Positions 62,183 to 64,000 of a DNA stretch of 64,000 nucleotides are shown piece by piece. The translations under genes were made by a program, and so were the position numbers. Position 1 is the stretch's first letter, and the number at the start of each line of letters is the position of its first letter. Under the pieces are notes generated by a model. The model ran no database searches. It was given only the letters and a program-made list of their open reading frames with translations, and was not told where the DNA came from. This stretch comes from Verrucomicrobiia bacterium (GTDB taxonomy: Bacteria > Verrucomicrobiota > Verrucomicrobiia > Limisphaerales > UBA11358): contig JARLJW010000014.1 of the NCBI GenBank assembly GCA_031290985.1, positions 62,001 to 126,000 on the forward strand, given 5' to 3'.

Positions 62183-62611
62183 ATGAACTCGCTGACCAAA
62201 AACCAAAAGATTGCCAGTTGGGTTGTCCGTCTCGTCGCGGCGGTCATCCTGCTGCAAACCCTGTTCTTCAAATTCACCGGCGCACCGGAATCCATCTACA
62301 TTTTCACCAAGGTCGGCATGGAACCGTGGGGGCGCTACGGCTCCGGTGTCGTGGAACTCATTGCGGCCATCTTACTGATGACCGCGTGCTATTGCTGGCT
62401 GGGCGCGGGATTGGCGCTCGGTGTCATGGCTGGCGCGATAATGTCACATTTGACGGTGCTGGGCATCGTGGTGCAAAACGATGGCGGCTTGCTCTTCGCC
62501 CTTGCGATTACGGTCGCGGTTTGCAGCGTGGTGACATTGGTATTGCATGCCGCCAGATTCCTTTCGTCGCGAAATTTTTTACCCCCAAAAACTCATGAAC
62601 ACCGACCGTGA
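62183..62611 (+). CDS. DoxX-family membrane protein
   Basis: The 142-aa protein has four membrane helices (about 13-33, 50-70, 75-95, 107-127) and the typical opening WVVRLVAAVILLQTLFFKFT, followed by FTKVGMEPWGRYGSGVVELI. DoxX proteins take part in membrane redox complexes, for example with thiosulfate oxidation or superoxide-linked complexes. It is the second DoxX-like protein of the window. It heads an operon with the DinB and DedA genes (17-bp overlap with DinB). Confidence 0.85.
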   Translation: MNSLTKNQKIASWVVRLVAAVILLQTLFFKFTGAPESIYIFTKVGMEPWGRYGSGVVELIAAILLMTACYCWLGAGLALGVMAGAIMSHLTVLGIVVQNDGGLLFALAITVAVCSVVTLVLHAARFLSSRNFLPPKTHEHRP

Positions 62612-63125
62612 ACTGATCCAATCCGTCGTCGAAACCTTGCGGCAGGGTGAAATTCTCCTCGCGGAAATTTCCGGCGAAAGTTACACGCGCAAAGTGCTCA
62701 TCGCCTTCAACGCCTCCATCGGCGGACATTATCGCCATTGCCTCGACCATTTCAACATATTGCTCGAATCGGCGGCAGCCGGTGATTTGAACTACGACCA
62801 TCGCGAACGCGGCACGCTCATCGAAAACGACCGTTTCGCCGCGCTTAATGCCTCACGCGAGCTGCGCGCGGGCTTTGAAAAATTGAATCCTGATTTTCTC
62901 GCGCGGCATTTGAACGTGACGTGCCAGACGAGTTACTCCGCGTCTGGCTCACAAGTTTCCCCTTCGACTGTCGGGCGCGAAATCATGTATGCCGTAGCGC
63001 ACGCGGTGCATCATTACGCGCTCATCGGCGTGATGGGTGGAATCATGGGCGTGCCGATGCCAGCGGGTTTTGGCGTCGCGCCGTCCACGCTCAAGCATCA
63101 GGAACAAACCGCCCGCGCGGCCTAG
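62595..63125 (+). CDS. DinB/YfiT-type protein
   Basis: About 176 aa from MNTDRELIQSVVETLR; an earlier in-frame ATG at 62547 would extend further into doxX. It is a four-helix bundle with His suited to the three-His metal site of the DinB/YfiT superfamily: IGGHYRHCLDHFNILL (one block), and AVAHAVHHYALIGVM near the C-terminus. Members include bacillithiol transferases and thiol-dependent isomerases. Its role could be thiol conjugation or repair under stress (inference). It overlaps doxX by 17 bp and is followed at 5 bp by the DedA-like gene. Confidence 0.82.
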   Translation: MNTDRELIQSVVETLRQGEILLAEISGESYTRKVLIAFNASIGGHYRHCLDHFNILLESAAAGDLNYDHRERGTLIENDRFAALNASRELRAGFEKLNPDFLARHLNVTCQTSYSASGSQVSPSTVGREIMYAVAHAVHHYALIGVMGGIMGVPMPAGFGVAPSTLKHQEQTARAA

Positions 63126-63130
63126 GTGCG

Positions 63131-64000
63131 ATGCTTGAAACCTTGCCCATGTCGCCCGCCGGCGCTACGGAATGGCTGCCGCTGTGGCAAGCTGCCGGAT
63201 TTTTCATCGCCACTTTTATTCTGGAGGACGCCGCCGCCATTGGCGCAGGCTTGCTGCTCGCCGCGGGGCAAATTTCCTGGCCCGCTGCGTTCACCGCGTG
63301 CTTCCTCGGCATTTGGCTGGGCGATGTGGGACTTTACTCATTGGCGCGCTTTGCCGGGCGCGCATGGTTTGAACGCTCTTCCTTAAAAAAATCTTCCACC
63401 AAAGTCGCGCGCAGCGAAAAATGGTTCGGCGAACGCGGCGCGCTGATTTTGATTTTCAGCCGCGCAGTTCCCGGCGCGCGACTGCCGACGTATCTCGCCG
63501 CCGGATTTTTGCGCGTGCCGCTGCCACGCTTTCTGTTCGTCACCGGCGTCGCGGCGTTTGGATGGACATTTATCATTCTTCTCCTCGCGCAAACTTTTGG
63601 CGCGCAAGTCGCCCGGTGGTTGAGCCATTACAAGTCTGCGGGTTTCATTTTGCTCGGCGCAGGAATCATCTTGCTCGCCACATTTCAACTTGCCCGCCGC
63701 GCATTCACGAATTTTGATTCCAGGATATTTTCCGCCTGGATCGGACGCTGGACGCATTGGGAATTTTGGCCGATGTGGCTTTTTTATCCGCCCGTTGCGA
63801 TCTATTACCTCTGGCTCGCCATCAAATGTCGCGGCGCACTATTGCCCACTGCCGCCAATCCGGGAATTTTTTCCGGCGGCATGGTCGGCGAATCCAAAAT
63901 GCAAACGTTGCGCGAGCTCATGCAAACCAGCCCGCAATTCACGGCGGAAGCGGAATTGATCGTCGGTGCAACCACGGAAGAACGTCTCGTTTCACTCCGC
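63131..64000 (+). CDS. DedA/VTT-domain membrane protein with C-terminal extension (runs off the window)
   Basis: ATG at 63131; the frame stays open to base 64000 (290 codons seen), so the stop lies outside. The first 210 residues form a DedA/VTT domain: ILEDAAAIGAGLLLAAGQIS, LGIWLGDVGLYSLARFAGRA, and LILIFSRAVPGARLPTYLAA with the conserved F-x-R-x-x-P-G-x-R signature. DedA proteins act as lipid flippases or transporters in envelope upkeep. The extension reads FWPMWLFYPPVAIYYLWLAI, then AANPGIFSGGMVGESKMQTL, which is not part of a normal DedA protein. I have seen similar blocks ahead of ATP-grasp-like domains but cannot confirm that here. Confidence 0.85.
   Translation, partial: MLETLPMSPAGATEWLPLWQAAGFFIATFILEDAAAIGAGLLLAAGQISWPAAFTACFLGIWLGDVGLYSLARFAGRAWFERSSLKKSSTKVARSEKWFGERGALILIFSRAVPGARLPTYLAAGFLRVPLPRFLFVTGVAAFGWTFIILLLAQTFGAQVARWLSHYKSAGFILLGAGIILLATFQLARRAFTNFDSRIFSAWIGRWTHWEFWPMWLFYPPVAIYYLWLAIKCRGALLPTAANPGIFSGGMVGESKMQTLRELMQTSPQFTAEAELIVGATTEERLVSLR

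Overview
The window looks like a chromosomal stretch of a Verrucomicrobiota-type bacterium, probably near Pedosphaera/Limisphaerales. This is inferred from content: giant secreted proteins with autotransporter-associated beta-strand repeats, DUF1559-type pseudopilins, LacI/AraC-hybrid (XylR-type) sugar regulators, golvesin/FnIII modules on glycosidases, and tyrosine recombinases with a KVLDGRKQP-type arm domain. No rRNA or phylogenetic marker is present, so the placement is tentative.

Region 1 (1-2.1 kb) is GC-rich and holds the 3' part of a two-PAS sensor kinase and its NarL-type response regulator. Region 2 (about 2.3-41.6 kb) is an accessory island, visibly richer in A+T. It runs between a 39-bp copy of the 5' half of a tRNA-Leu (2867-2905) and the complete tRNA-Leu (41550-41637), with recombinase remnants beside both. 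Its cargo is a polysaccharide-use locus: an MFS transporter, glycosidases or glycosidase-like proteins (GH59, two GH39-like, GH92 plus a GH92 fossil, GH35), a large SGNH-esterase fusion, two beta-helix proteins, an FAD-dependent oxidoreductase, a XylR-type regulator, a GspC-like protein, and a duplicated unit of pseudopilin plus giant beta-strand-repeat protein in which one pseudopilin has decayed. Four similar 29-bp sites lie in front of four transcription units and are candidate operators for the regulator.

Region 3 (41.6-44.4 kb) is a second, small integrative element in the 3' half of the same tRNA. It carries a truncated ScoMcrA-like type IV restriction protein, an unknown protein and a tyrosine recombinase whose first catalytic Arg is Ser.

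Region 4 (44.8-49 kb) is an electrophile/oxidant-response cluster (old yellow enzyme, peroxiredoxin, AhpD-like protein, small membrane protein, DoxX) read toward a divergent LysR regulator. A 94-bp upstream segment is duplicated in front of two of its units.

Region 5 (49.3-64 kb) centres on an ECF sigma factor translationally coupled to a zinc-finger anti-sigma factor. Nine promoter-like sites share TGTAAGG, exactly 15 nt, then CGAC, and each sits in front of a gene or operon: an OlsB-like acyltransferase, a second anti-sigma-like protein, a TPR protein, a secreted redoxin with a Rieske/ferric-reductase operon, a DUF2934 gene, MsrB-MsrA, TlpA-DUF1223, a YHS protein, and DoxX-DinB-DedA. I read this as a clustered, probably oxidative-stress, regulon of the local sigma factor. 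In four cases the start codon lies exactly 8 nt after CGAC, which suggests leaderless mRNAs.
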